A stretch of 64,000 nt of DNA from Grammothele lineata (taxonomy: Eukaryota; Basidiomycota; Agaricomycetes; Polyporales; Polyporaceae), in the NCBI GenBank assembly GCA_002150815.3, contig NDFF03000007.1:552647-616646 (forward strand). The letters run 5' to 3'. Each line of letters begins with the position of its first letter. The first letter of the stretch is position 1. Below are positions 1-13,021 of the stretch, piece after piece. The notes under the pieces are model-generated. The model did not search any database. It worked only from the letters and a program-made list of their open reading frames with translations, and was not told the origin of the DNA. The translations under genes and the position numbers were made by a program.

Positions 1-3000
1 TTAAGTCTTCTTTATGGTGGATAACGCATCGTGGGAGATGAGCTGCCGTGATGCGACCAGGACATGGCATTAAGGCGTCTCCTCGCCCCCAAAAGGGGCA
101 TGAATAATTTGACACTGAACGACGCAGCACTGGCAATTTGAATAGGGACTCTGCAGGCGCATATCAATCGGGGCGCCGATAGTAACACGTAGTGGCGTTT
201 GTGACAAGAAGAGACACTGAGGGACGCCGAGGTGGACCGAGGGAACGTCCACGAGGGGCACCAACTCGACCTCATGAGACTCTCGCCAAAGGACGTGTCC
301 TGAGACGCGTGCGGATGCAGAGCAGCCGCGCGAGTCCCTATACTTGCGTGTGTCCGGACACAGAACGTGTCGTTCAACGCAGTACGAGTGCGTATCGAAT
401 TCGTGTCAGCGTTCTGTGCTAAAATATGAAAATAAAGCCTGGTAGGATGAGGTGCTACAGACATGACTATTGCAGAGCCCGAAGGTCATGCAAATCACAT
501 GTCACGATCCAAGAAGTCTCGTACCACGCTCATAATCTCCCCTTGAAACCAATTTTGGGAGGAGCCTCTAAGCACAAACAGTCAATATCAAACGCTCCCC
601 GCACCTCTGCGCCTCCGGGATATCTGGAAGCGTTATTGAGTGACAGACGAAGTAGACCAATGTCATTGAGGCAGCATACACATCTCGGGCGTGTACTGAC
701 TATCTAACGCGAAAGACGGACGCATAGGGTGCTACGAAGAACGCAAGCTCCTGGCCGGGGAGACTGGAGCATCACAGGCTGACAGCTTGAGATGACGGTG
801 ACAAGACGCACGGTCGCACCCATCTTCTACTCATTGACACGTAACGTTACGTACCGGAAGCCTAGACTGGCTTGTACTTAGAGGGCGCGGAACGGCAGGA
901 GAGGGCTCGAGAGCGAATTGGCGAGGCGTCGTAGAGGCTATATGCATGATCGTCAATTCGCCAGAGACAGGAATTGATGAGGGTGACGTCTTATATATAT
1001 AAGCGCGCACATGCCGGAGCTGCGCGGCCCGTGCGGCCGGCTCGCGCTGGGTCGCGTTCTCTCTTGCGCCAGATCACCCAAGCCGCGCTCCGGGGCTCGC
1101 GTTGGCTCGCGTCGCGTTCTCCCTCCCGCCAGGCTACAGCTCCCTCGTTCCTCTGAAGTCAATCCACACAAAGCGCTCCCCTCTCGCGCGACAGTCCCCC
1201 GCCGTCGGCCCCCTCACCGTTCACACCCCTCTCGCTTTACTGCGGAACGTCGCCGACATGAGCGTTACTTGTGTGTCTATTTCCCCCTCGTCCTTCTTGC
1301 GGGTAGTATCCTGTAGTATCTCTCGTCTCTCCTTTTTGTCGATACCGACCTCACGCGATATGAAGGCTCGAAACCCCCTCCCCCCAGCTTGTTCAGAACC
1401 CCGGTCCCCCGGAACCGTCCGTCCTCTTGCTTAGGTCGGGAAGACGATCTCATACCCGCCTGCACCCTAGTGACATGTTTCCGTGCGACTCTGCCGTCCC
1501 CGCCCTTGGATTTGCCTCGAGCAACTCGGAAAGTGGAGCACAAAGGTTCTGAGCTGCATTATGGTGAGTCTCTTCATCCGATGTACAACGATATGTGAGC
1601 CAGCTCGACTTCTCCGCCCCGTGCTGCTTCGCTTGCTAGGATGCGGTGCCTTCAAGTCCATAGCTGAGGCCGTCATCCAAAGTCTTGGTGTACTCGCCTC
1701 ACCATCGAACAGGACTCCAAGCCAGACGAAGTCGCGATCCGTACGGAGTGAACATGACGAACCCGATCACCATCCCTTGTTAGAAAGCTCTTGCTGCGAT
1801 TAGGGTAGCATGCGGCGACTGCATATACGAGACCAGGTATGTCACCCGTTTCGAACAAGTAATAGCTGGGTGATTGGGCTGAGATGTGCTCAGTTTGCCT
1901 AGCGCGCACTCGCGTCGACAACCTTAAGCTTCCCTTTCCGCCCTGACCCGACGGCTCGGGGCTCAAGAGGGCAAGGGTGGTCTTGCCGCCGCTCGCGTGC
2001 AGTCGTCCTCTGCAGCGTACCATGGGACGGTTGCAGGCTCTCTGTCTCGAGCCGATCTGTAGCGATTACGCCCTGTGGGGAAAATGAAACTCGTGCGTCA
2101 TTATTCTATACCCCGCTGAAATTTCGACCAATACCCGACTTTTCGTAGTCGAGACATGGCGACCCGTTCACGACTCGTCTGTCCACCAACACTTTCGAGA
2201 GTAGGGCACGTCCTCCACCCGTCCCTCTTAGTTGGTACGTAGGGCGACCGTACAGCCGCGACCTTCTCGGCCATCGAAAGCCTCCGGTGTGCGCATCTCG
2301 AGCGACGGGAGCCGCACGCACGAGCCTGAGACGACTCGGAACGCGCCGCCCAATGCCGCGATCGCGATCTACAGTCCCTCGGGGACGAAGTGAAACGAAT
2401 CGTCCCCTGGGGCTCGATGGAGTCTGTCTCTCGCCGTCGTCGAGGGACCTTGCGAACCCTGTTGTGAAGCTCAGGCTGGTCGGACAGGCGGCGATTTGCC
2501 TCCACCAGAGCTGGAAGTATAGGTTGTATAGTGGTACGTCGTTGGACGAGTCTTCTACTACACCTCCTTTTGTCTGACGGGTTGGATTTTCCAGAACGAA
2601 GACTGCGCCGCTCTCTATAACGCGAAGCGTTAAAAGCTCAGTGTCTAAGGAAATTAGGTGCGCATCGCTTTAGCGAGTTTCCCCCTGTGCTCGTAGTCAC
2701 GTACTAACGTTGTACACAGAGCGGCGCCCATCTCCTGTCTTAGCCATTACTCCTATGAAGAGCACCTTTCTCGCAAGGCCTTATCTCCCGCGCAGAGTGG
2801 TGCAATCTCTGTGATGCTCTTCCTGCGGCGCGACACCTATAATTGAAGCAGCAAAGATCAACGTAGTTGAGTTGACGGGAAGCCCAGGATATCAAGGCAC
2901 GTACACGCCTGTAGTAAGTCTTCTCCGCGAGTGTCGTCAGAGCACACTGACCTGCGGTGGTTTTATAGCTCAATGTCGTCGTCCAAGTGCTGCTGCTCGA

Positions 3001-3481
3001 CGCATCCGATGGCGTTTAGGATTCTCGATATCACGATGCGCGGACACGGACGTCCATAACTAGCGTCACGCGCGCCCGACCATCGTCGGTCTCGCGCGTG
3101 TGAAACGCGCGATACCGAGAGGGATTCGCTCGCCGTTGTGATGTTTAGGGTACGTTCTTCGTGATACTCGCGCGAAAGCCTCGCCTTGTTGAACACATTT
3201 CGCACTTGTGTAGGGTGGCTCATGCGCAACCTCATTCCCGACGTAGACTCGGTCGCGACACCTGAATAAGTGTAGAAATCGGCAGAACCGCGACTCTATC
3301 CATCGAGGGGGAACGTCTCATTGTACCCTTCAGGTCCACAAGACTCGTTTGCATCGAGACGGCTTCGACTCCTGCGGTCCGCATTCGCTCACTCGGAGTT
3401 CGGCCCCGATGACTCGATTACTTTCCTGGAAGGGCGGATTCTTCGCCTGCACGAACATGTACTGAACCTTCTACTACGTGG
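1..3481. other. Gene-poor stretch, no defensible gene
   Basis: Open frames here are short, overlap on both strands and show no recognisable domain. A TATA-like run lies at about 992-1002 and is followed by a pyrimidine-rich stretch to about 1260, which resembles a fungal promoter and leader, but no convincing coding region follows. A block around 1550-1890 resembles sequence around 8810-9150, so part of this DNA is a diverged duplicate. I see no tRNA, LTR or terminal inverted repeat. Confidence 0.5.
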
Positions 3482-5788
3482 TCATGCGAGAGACATACGG
3501 GGCTTACAAACGTCTGTCCCGTATAGCATGAACTTTGCAGAGTACAAACGGGGACTCGGAGGACGGCCTACGACGTGCTCGTCTATTTTACATGGCCATG
3601 TGTAATCGCCGTTGTGGCCGCCATCGCCTTTCCAATCCGTGTTGCAACAGTCGAAGTCTAGTCATAAGGTTGGAGTTCAGTATAACTTTGGCATGACTGA
3701 GGGTGTACCGAAGTCCGTGACAGCACGACTCATGTGATTGGACACTCACCAAGCTTGACATCAAATCGTCCTTCCTCCTCCGCTTTCTGGAATAGGACCT
3801 CAATTTCTGACAGGAACGTTTTGCGCACGTCCTCTGACGTTTCCATGCCACGAGGAAGGCCCCAAATGTCAATCTTGATTGCTGTGTGTAGCTGACCTAC
3901 AGGTTGCCGTATCAATATCCCCGCATTGAGAGCATAAAGGGCAGCATGAGAACATACCTGAGCAACTCTCATCTACTACCTGACCAAATCTCCTCATAAA
4001 CGCTATGAATTCTTGTTGTGTGCGTTCTCTGCAACGCGCCTCAATATTGACATGGAAGTCCCGTGATGACAGCTTGGGATTCCATGACTGCAACACGTTA
4101 CGAATGAGGTCAAGGTCCTCGTGTTCGCGCTTTGGATACTCCCCAACATCTGAAATCTCCACGAGTGCGAGTGATGTGAAGGAGTTCAGAGGCGCTGCTG
4201 TATAGGACAGCCCTGTGACGGGATCGTCTGATCTACAGGTGAGCGACTAATTCTGCCTTTCTAACAAGCAATCACTGTACTGATTTCTCTATCTTTATCA
4301 TCGTGACGAAAGTTCCATTTCCAGCGTAGCTCAGTGAGCGTGTCAGGAGGAAGCGCAGAAAGTATTCTGTTGAATCCATGGGAGGCCATTCTGTCACACA
4401 TCTATCCACGGCGTTATTGATGCAACAGCGATGCCGATCATGACGTACGCACCACCAGCTCTCGCAGCTTTGTGAGGAAGGTCGGTTTTTTCTCCTTCAT
4501 GCATCCAGGAACAACTCCGAGCACATTCCAGCGTACATCACAGCACACCAATTTTTCTAAGCTGGCAAAGCAGCTCAGCAATCTTGCAAACTCTGCGAAG
4601 CTCCCGAAGGCCATAGAATCAACAATACGCAGCTCGACAACGGATACGAGATTCGCCGAGTAGATACTGAGTGTTCTGACATTCAATAAAAACGTTTTCG
4701 AGAACTTGTGAGGGAATCTGTAGAACTTGAAGAGATCCTCACGGTGATGTCCTAGGGTACTAAGTATAACCTTCTTCAGCGATGGAAACGGAGAAGTAGC
4801 TCGCATGTGGGGAGGGAGAGGCTGCGTTAAGATGTTCCGTGGCCAGTAGCAATCAGGGCTTCTAGTGCCAATTGAGAGGACCAAGGATTGAATATGAGAA
4901 CGAAGTGAGGGTATGGATCTCAGAGTGGAATATAACCGGTCTTGAGATCTCAATGTTGGTAGTATGACATGTTTGAAGAGCCAAGGCTGGGCTCGTGTAC
5001 GCCAGGCGGCGCAAACGAGGGCGCATTGCCGAAGTGCGTCTTGCGTTTCCTTCAGTGGATATCTGTCGTTCATGTCACTGCCAAGAAAGTCGATTATGGG
5101 GAAGTGAAGCTCGGGGGGTATTCGCGGCGAGGAGGGAGGCAAGTGGACGCATTCCACCTCGAGTGATCTCGTTGATTCTTCATCCGGGTCGGACTCCTTA
5201 TCGAGCCGAGGGGGCGTTAAGGAACATACGCATTGAAATGGAACGTAGCCCGAAACGTACCTCATAAGCTTCGGAGATGCTCGACGATCCCCTCGCGGAT
5301 TCTTGAAGAGGAGGAAGAGCTGTAGAGACGTCTTTCGCGACACCCTCCACTACGCACGAGCTCCCGTCGATGGCATCCATGTCGCAGGGGTTGGGGTTCG
5401 GTATGGGCGAATGGTCGTCAGCCTCAGTGGTATGCAACACATCCTTGCACGGATCGTGTTGGATCGCGTCGTGCGTGGGGAGGACAAGGATAAGAGAGGT
5501 AGCCGCAGGAGTGACTTTCGTGGGACCCATCACCGCTGTGAGACCGAAGTCTTGCTCGGTCGTGGGCTCCCTCACGCCGGCGCACGCCAGGGGGGACCTA
5601 ATGATGTTTGTGGGTTCTCCGCCACCTCCGACAGTCTGGGTGTGGCCTGGAGCGATAGTTTGCGGATTCTCTGTGAGTGGCGGAGATAACTGGTCCGGCT
5701 CGCACTGGTTCCCTCGTTGCAGACCGAGAGGTGTGGGGGATATCGGATTCTCAAATGTTGTCGTGGGGGACGGAAGTAAGGATGACAT
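3482..5788 (-). CDS. F-box-like protein A with long N-terminal extension (661 aa, 6 exons)
   Basis: Predicted exons on the minus strand are 5788-5261, 5196-4453, 4401-4281, 4227-3958, 3896-3750 and 3657-3482; they add up to 662 codons. Exon 2 holds an F-box-like motif (IPPELHFPIIDFLG, then ALRQCALVCAAW and RAQPWLF), and the rest is the region shared with the five other copies in this window, including VLGVVPGCM and a DLIRNVLQSW block. F-box proteins usually link substrates to an SCF ubiquitin ligase through Skp1; that role is inferred. Unlike its paralogues this copy has 176 extra low-complexity, Pro/Thr-rich residues before the F-box, in a separate exon. The exon 1/2 intron is 64 nt, has a CTTAAC branch-like site and uses an AAG acceptor. 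The upstream open frame starts with TTG, so the first ATG (5788) was chosen. The last exon rests on the D-W pair conserved among paralogues. Confidence 0.72.
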
Positions 5789-8700
5789 ATTCAACGAGCT
5801 GATGTGGCAGGAGGAGTAGGAGTTGAAGGCGTGCAAGCAGATTCAAGGAGAGCGAGAGGAGAGAGGTGGAGTATGTGAGAGTCGAGCGTGTGCGCCTAAG
5901 ACTGCGTGGACGCAAGGCAGTGTGCGCGTGGTGGCCCACATACACGTACTTAGTGGACAGCACCTTGGAAGGCCTAGGGCGCACGCATGGCTTCATCGAT
6001 CATCTACGAAAGTCATCGCCCCTCCGTCCAATCCGATCGGCCAACTCTCACGCAGGCGCCTTTCATCGAGAGGAGAGTGAAGACACAGAAGGGCATACCC
6101 AGAGTATACATGTACATCAAGGAGAAAACAACGGGTTCGGTGAGAATATACAAGCTCACACCCTCTGCAAATGAAAAGTACCACGATTTCTCGGGGAGGA
6201 AACAGGGAGTCACAAGAAGAACGTGAAGAATATAAGGAATCGATGAGACACAGATGCGATTACGAAGGGCTCATTTTCAGCCTGAGGGCTATCACCCGCA
6301 CCCTGCAAGCGCACATGTAAATATGAGCGCTGTACGAGCAAGGATGCACATGCACTGCGTTGGGTCTGTAAGGTTCCAGAATCTAGTTGGAATCCAGAGC
6401 CTGGTAGCTGTCAGCATATTGTGTGAGGTGTGACGGGGTCTGCAAGCGCTGACGGAGAAGATAAAGAATCAAGGGGTACCGAAGGCGATGTGGTTGGAAG
6501 AAGGGCACTTCGATCGTGGGTGTGAGACTCTAGAGCCGCATCGAGGCACAGAGACTAGACATGTGAACCTGTATGATCAGGAGCAGGACAGATTCGAAGC
6601 ACGTATGTGATAACGTACCAGTGCTCCCAAGCCTCGATGCCGTTGTGCTTTTATGGTATTAGGACGGTGGGCGGCCTTCAAGCGTTCGGTGGACGTACCT
6701 GGGAGGTGAGTCGTACGAGTAATACGGGTATGAGGAAGCACGATATACAGAATGCATGTATCCACAGACCGATGAGTCAAGGTTGCAAGGAACGCCACTA
6801 ATGCCATGACGCCAAACGCAAGGAGGAGAAAGGCCACCAACAGCGGAGCTCTTCATCTTCGATCATACCCCTCATCGCTACTCTTCGCACACAATCCAGA
6901 CCAGTCATCCTCGACGTCTGTAGCCATTTCGGGCCGTGCCGGAAGAGCGAAACGGTTCAAGTGAGAGGTCATTGTCAAACGGATCAATTCTATGTCCACG
7001 CTCGGAGGACGAGGGATCGATGGTGCAGCCAGCGCTGACCTGATTACCTCCATGCAAAATCTGAGCATGCGCAGAACGTATACCATGCCATACGACTATC
7101 GAGCCGCGATGAGCATTGGTACGACGACGTGAGCAATGGAAAGACACACCTGGGAGCGCGGCGGAGCACGATTCTGCGTGCACTCGTAGCAAATATCCCC
7201 TCGTCGTATACATGTACCTCGCTGTCCGCACGACGACGCAACACGCGTGGGCGCGGTGTCCTTCAGGTAATACGTGCGTCCATGCCAGAGCGCTAAACCT
7301 CCAAGGTGCGAGGCTGAACACAGCGTGCAGATCCTACGGGCGGAAAAAGCGAATGTGAGGAATGCTGGATGGGTGGTGAAAGGTGAAAATGCTACCTACT
7401 TAGCTCGCGCTTGAACACGATCAGCAGAGACCACGCGGCTAGCCTACGCGCAAGCAGGAGGGCCACGATGGCGGAAGACTGGAGGGGTCGTCGCTAAGAT
7501 CTCAGAGGAGCTTTTCGGAGGCTGGCAACAGGCAGAGCGTAGTCGACGTATGTTAGAGCGGCTTGAGGGAACTCAGAGGAATCTTACTTGTTGGCGACGA
7601 GTATCGTAGAGTGAAGTAGTCGGGAACACCCGTTCTCTAGGGTCGGTGTACGTTGACGGCGGAACGTAGCAGACGACTGAGGAACAAAGATTGTGTTGGT
7701 GACCAATTGGTGTCCGTGAAAGACAGAAAGAGAGCTGCATTGTCAGCTAACGCGACAGTGTAGCTTAAACAATGGAGCCATAAGATGGCGGCGCGGGAAT
7801 GAGTATGAAGGGTAGAAGAGACGCACTGAGCGCACGGATACTATGGCCCGGGGACAGCGTTCTCATGGACTCGTCTTCAATGCAGAACCCGCGTGCAGGC
7901 ATTCTAGCGCCATCGCCACGAACAGTAGAACACAACACCTAATGGATGAGACGCAGTGTGTACTTGGAGGGGGAGTAACGTACCATAAATCCTCCTCGTC
8001 CCTGTCGACGTCCTCCGGGTCCTCACTGGTAAAACCGCCGCGTACGACACGGCGTCCTGAATCGCTCCACTGCGAGCACGCCGGGCGGCGTGAAATGCCT
8101 CCGCTGCACAGCAGAGCTGTCAAAAACCGCTTCTGTACTGACAGGACCTACGCATGCGGAAGAGAATGTGTGAGGAGCTGTAAGCGACTCGCGCGACTCG
8201 TGAAGCTCGGTAGTAAGTACTTCGAACGCCGCCGCCGTCCGACCGAACGCGTGCTTACTAAGCAGCCGAGGAGGAAGTCGCGCCTCGTACCTCTTGCGTA
8301 CCCGGCTCTCAGTCATTGTCCCCTTCCTGTACGCGGTGGGCCGCACCTCTCCTATTACTCGTATCTCGCTATCGCGGAGCACCATCGTCCTCTCCCCCTC
8401 CTGCCGTCCACTGCGCAAAGCGGTAGCCCCTGCCCCCAACAACGCCAGACGCCCACTGAAGCTCCTCTCGTCCTCAACGTCCCGGGTAGCCCTCAAGCCG
8501 TCCTAGACCTTGTCCAACATGTTCATTACGCACATCCACGCGGCTGAAGCATGCCCGCGCGCAGGGCGCGTATATTGCCCTCGCTGTAGGCCCCGCCGCG
8601 TCTGTTCTCGTGGCGCTCAAGTTCCGACGCACTGGATTCCTTGCGATCGCACACCTCCAGTGTGCTCTCCGTGCACTCGAGTCTACATCTAGGACTGGAA

Positions 8701-10685
8701 CCTCGCATCCATGAACATCCTGGATACAGCGGCGTACGAGGCAGTCATCCTGGCTCTGGAGCCCCCTCGAGTCGTACGGTGTGGATATTGGCCAGTTGTG
8801 AAGGCGGAGGGTCGGGGCTGCATCTTGGTGAGTCTATTCTACTCTAGCAGAGCTTTGCAGGGGTTGATTTGATACCCTCTTCCTCCGGCTAGTGCGCTCT
8901 CCCTACGGTATGTGGTATTTATGCGTCGCAGTAGGATCGGCTGTCTCTGCGCCCAACCCGACCGTCTTGAAGCTGGACGAATCCGCGGGCCGCCTGAAGT
9001 CTGTGAGACCAAGATCATCACCCTCTAACCCATGCTATACCCAAGGAGGACGTTGCGGTACATTATCTGGGACACTAGAACAGGTGCGCCGTCTTCATGA
9101 GTACATGATGACTGGGTGGCTAGGCTGAGATGTGTGGGCTCCGCGTATACCCTGCAGATGCTACAACCACGGAGAACATAGCGTGGTATGAAACCATAAA
9201 ACGCAGCCACCGCGACGCATGAGACAAGTATTCCCCATGTCGCCAGCGCCCAGCAGCGCACCAAGCGATGGACAGACGGGCGGACGGTTGAATGGTGATG
9301 CAGAGCGGGGGCGAATCGTCAACGACATGATGGCGTGCTTGGGAACCAGAGGAATATATGTGCGCCAATCTCCACTAATGAAAACCTCTGTAGCTCAGTG
9401 AATCCCAGGGCCCACCGGTACGCCGTCCGGACAGTCGCAAGCGCGTTCCCCGCTGGGCTCTCCAAGTCGAATCGGCGCGTCGAGCGATCGTGCGATCGCC
9501 GCCTCCCCGGACGCTCCTGGCGCGCATATCTCGACCTAGTATGAGCTCCGATTCCGCCTTCGTGTGACACGACGCGGTGCATGACACTGCGATCGCGTGT
9601 CGCGGGGTCCACGAGAACGAGGGGCAACCGTCGACGTTTCGTCGACCGCAGCTCTCCGACAGACGCCGTCCATCACTATCGTCGACCCGAAGTTCAGAAG
9701 ATGTGCTGTAAATAAGCCCGTTCGGATTTCGGCGCGGTCGAAGAGCAGGAGCGAGGGTACGCAACAGACGCGTGGCGGTCCAAGTTAGCGTGAGTCTCCC
9801 TATAATACCTCCTCGATATGGTCCCATTTGGGGCCGATGTACCTCGTACACCAGCTAGGCCACTCTTTGAACTGCACCATACTGGCTCTCTGCAGCATTC
9901 ATTCCGAGTCCAGTCTCTCTCAAGCGTGGGTCGGACAGATAGTCCGGTACGAAGCGGGTGCAAGCAAGATCGTCCACGCTAGTGAGGGCATCGATGGTCC
10001 TCGCGATTGGCTTCATGGTATTATGGTAGTAAGTGTGTTCTCTGTTGAGTACACTGTTGAAGTTTTCGACTGACCAGTGTTAGGCGCCAGTGTCGTGAGT
10101 CTACGTATTCTATCCCCGCGTGCTCTTCTCCGGCGCAACAAGTCATTCTCTTCCGCATTGGATCATGCGGCACCTCCGTGCGAACAGCGTCGCGCCGGCA
10201 CCCGAACGTCAAATGCCTCAGGATATGGCATTAAGATGCGAATAAATATCAAAGGGGACGCATGACCTCATTGAACAGATCTACTCGCTGACGGCAAGGC
10301 TGTATAGTAGTAGTCACCTCCGTAGAGAAGTCCGTCTTCCGAGAATGTTGTAATGGCAATACTATCAGACCGACGCGAAGTCGAATAGTAGTAGCAAGGA
10401 ATACTAGTGATAGCGATGGTGGATGTCCGGCAGATTCACCACAGCTTGTTGAGCCAAGGTTTGCGCCGTGCGCCCCGCGGCCACCTAGGTTCGTGATGGA
10501 ACACGACCGCCGACGCTAGCCTTGTCGGGGAGCCAGGTTGGGTTTGACCCGCACTATCCCGTTAGCCGAGACGCGTCGCGACGCGTCGCGAGTGACGAGT
10601 GCTGTCGTCCCCTCCATCATCTCACTCCTCCTCATCGCGTCGAGTTCAGTTCAGTTTCCAGTGCGCAAAATACTCTCTTCGTAGG
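5789..10685. other. Long stretch without a confirmed gene
   Basis: I find no domain-bearing frame. Two places might be coding: a minus-strand hydrophobic run at about 6770-6840 (a possible membrane helix, VAFLLLAFGVMALVAFLA) with Asp/Ser-rich frames upstream to about 7090, and a plus-strand frame without start at about 8552-8713 with an Ala/Val-rich run. Neither can be joined into a complete gene by eye. The segment around 8810-9150 resembles 1550-1890. The purine-rich DNA at 7360-7840 shows nothing. Confidence 0.4.
6774..7090 (-). other. Possible exon(s) of an unidentified small membrane protein
   Basis: Around 6774-6841 the minus strand encodes a strongly hydrophobic segment ending in ATLTHRS, the profile of one membrane helix. 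Upstream, 6910-7060 can be read as an Asp/Ser/Pro-rich frame (TIDPSSSERGHRIDPFDND). The two stretches are in different frames, so an intron would be needed between about 6850 and 6920. No family is recognised, and no initiation exon or terminal exon is certain. Confidence 0.2.
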
Positions 10686-13021
10686 ATGGGCTACCTTGCG
10701 TACGTGGTCCTAAAAGGCACCCGGCCAGGGGTGTATTATGACTGGTATGTGCTCAGAACTCTGATGTCCACTACGCGCTGGGTGCCTTTGCGACGGTCAC
10801 AACACGCGCTGGGGAGGGATCTAGCTGGATACGTCTTCAGCGAGTCTCAGATGGGGAGGTATGGGTGTTGAGCTGAATGGGCAGCTCATGGAGATGCTTT
10901 CCCTTGGTTCCTAGGTTGGATGCGAGTCGATGCGTTGTCGGGATCCCTGGCAATGAACACCGGGGATTCAAGGATATAGACGAGGCCTACGCTGTCTTTC
11001 AGGAGGCGCAGAGGAAGGGTCTAACGAAGATCATTCGTCGTCCGGATCCAGAGGGCGATGCTCGTCGGTTTATGGAAATGGGAAATATTGACTCTGAACG
11101 AGAGCAGCAAGAAGGCCTCGGGGGGCGACAGCGCGAAGCTAGCGCAGATGCCCAAGCGCCGGAGCAGCAGCGAGAGCCAGGAAACGCGTACGCGAGTGAA
11201 GAGCTTGTGCAGGAGGCTTTTGCGCAGATTCGAACCGCTACCGACCAGGCGGAGCTGACAGTGGCAAGTCTCTTTCGATATGTAGGGAGGTTGGTGGACG
11301 GCGGCATACATCAGAATCCGAATGCCGCGCAAGATGGCGAAAGAAGCAGAGCTAGTATGACCAACACCGCGAGTTCGACCCCCGCGAAGGCAGCCCGCAC
11401 CCACTGGTCGCCTTCAACGTCACGCGAGCGACACGTTCCAAGAACGACGTCGCCGGTCCCGGTTCCTATGCATTTGCCCCGCGCCCTTACCGGGGCCTCC
11501 GAGGAGGCAGAGACCTCGGACTCGCCGCCGACGATGGTGACGTGTACGCGGATCGTATTGTCCGACGATTCCCTCTATCCGCGCCCCGACGGAACTCCTC
11601 GCTTCGCCCAGTCACTCTCGTACGAGGGCTCGTCTGAGAGCTCGTTCGAGAGCGACTGGGAGTTCGGGAGCGTCCGCACGCCCTCGATCGCGTCAAGCGA
11701 CCGGCGCTCGCACGTCTCGTCCCCGTCATCCTTCAGCACGCAGTACTTCCCCGAGGATTATCTTGCATTTGCAAGAGAGACTCGCGAGACGAGCACTCCC
11801 GTCGATCAGGACTCTTCGCAATCCGATTTCGATGATGGATACGCGACGCGCGCCCCGAGTCCTGAATGGTCGGAGTCCTCCTACGAAACAGCACCCGACT
11901 CGCCCGAAGCGTGCCCTGAAGTGCTGCAAGATACCGAAGATTTCTTGAAGATGGAGGGCTTGAAGACGAGCGCCAGTGTGAAGACGAGCGTTCCCTTGAT
12001 CGAAGTTCCGAGTGTCGAACCGCATGCAACAACGAAGACCAGCTTGCCTGCCCCTATCAGCGCGAGCGCGAACGCGAAGAGTCCGAACAAGCACAAGGCG
12101 ACCGTATCGAGATCCTGGAGTGACGCAACTGTTCAGGTGGAGCAGAGAAAGCCACCTCGCAAGCCTGTCCGCCCAGCAGCAACTTGGCACGATGTCGATG
12201 ACCCGCCGCGTTGCGGGCCCAGACTCCAGTATGCCGACGCGAGAATTCAAGCTTCGCGCGACCCGACTCCTGAGCAAGCTTCGCCCTCGAAGGTCGGCCC
12301 GGGTCCGAGTGCCGCGAGGATCTCCACGCCAGAGCGCGCTGCCGCGACACGTCCAGGCGGTTGCACGTTCTGTGCTTGTGTTGTGTGCCCCAATTGCGGG
12401 CTTCGTCCGTGCACCTCGCAACCCGTCGCGGACATCGCGGCCACAGAATCCCCTGAGGCCAACTGGCCTGTCATGCTCCCCGCGTCCCCGGACACCGGGG
12501 AACCCGCGATGTCCGCAATCATGTCCCCCGCTGCCTCCAAAGGATCTGCCTCGGACTCGAGGAGCCCCACATCCTCCGCGCGCGCCACGGCGGGCTCTTC
12601 CCAGATGGCATCGCCTTCGCCGACCGCGTCCCCCGCAGGCTCTTTTGTCTCCGCGCGCAGCACGCTCAGCGTATCGCCGAGCCGGTCTTCCCCTTCCGCC
12701 GTGGAGGCGCACACGCCGCTGCTTGGTCTAAGCGAGGCGCGCGCGTCGCTCGCCGCCGACCCAAGAACCTCCGGGATGTCGACGATGTCTCGGCCTGCCG
12801 GAGGAGAGACGGCGGTTGTGCACGAGATGGCCCTCGACCCGCGCTCGCCAGTCCAGAGGGGCACGAGGATCCCCACACGGTGCGTGGTCCGACGTACTCC
12901 GTGCTCAAACCGAACATTAACTTTGACCCTTTGACGTAGGTCTCATCGTCGCCAGCTGGCGCGGCCGTCGCCGGGGACGTCGGTTGTTCCTATCGAAGAC
13001 AGTCTGCTTTTTGCTCCCTGA
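10686..13021 (+). CDS. Ser-rich protein with caulimovirus-viroplasmin/RNase H1 N-terminal domain (701 aa, 3 exons)
   Basis: Exons 10686-10744, 10915-12879 and 12940-13021 give 702 codons in phase. Residues about 5-55 join across intron 1 to form YVVLKGTRPGVYYDW, then VVGIPGN, HRGFKDIDEAYAVFQEA, which is the pattern of the small domain found at the N-terminus of eukaryotic RNase H1 and in caulimovirus inclusion protein; it binds RNA/DNA hybrids or double-stranded RNA in RNase H1. No RNase H catalytic domain follows. The remaining ~640 residues are low complexity: Ser/Pro/Thr-rich with many acidic Ser clusters and one Cys-rich knot (CTFCACVVCPNC, LRPC) near residue 510. Intron 1 is long (170 nt) for this window; intron 2 is 60 nt with a CATTAAC branch site. 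Function is unknown; a nucleic-acid-binding regulatory or scaffold role is inference. The first ATG in frame with the domain was chosen. Confidence 0.75.

Noticed and set aside
10571..10600. GACGCGTCGCGA tandem palindromes as a regulatory site
   Set aside because: A short CpG-rich repeat that could arise by chance; nothing ties it to a promoter function.
11726..12712. 328-codon open frame antisense to the viroplasmin-domain gene
   Set aside because: It is Arg/Gly-rich, has no domain and mirrors the GC-rich, low-complexity plus-strand gene whose exons join in phase to a known domain.
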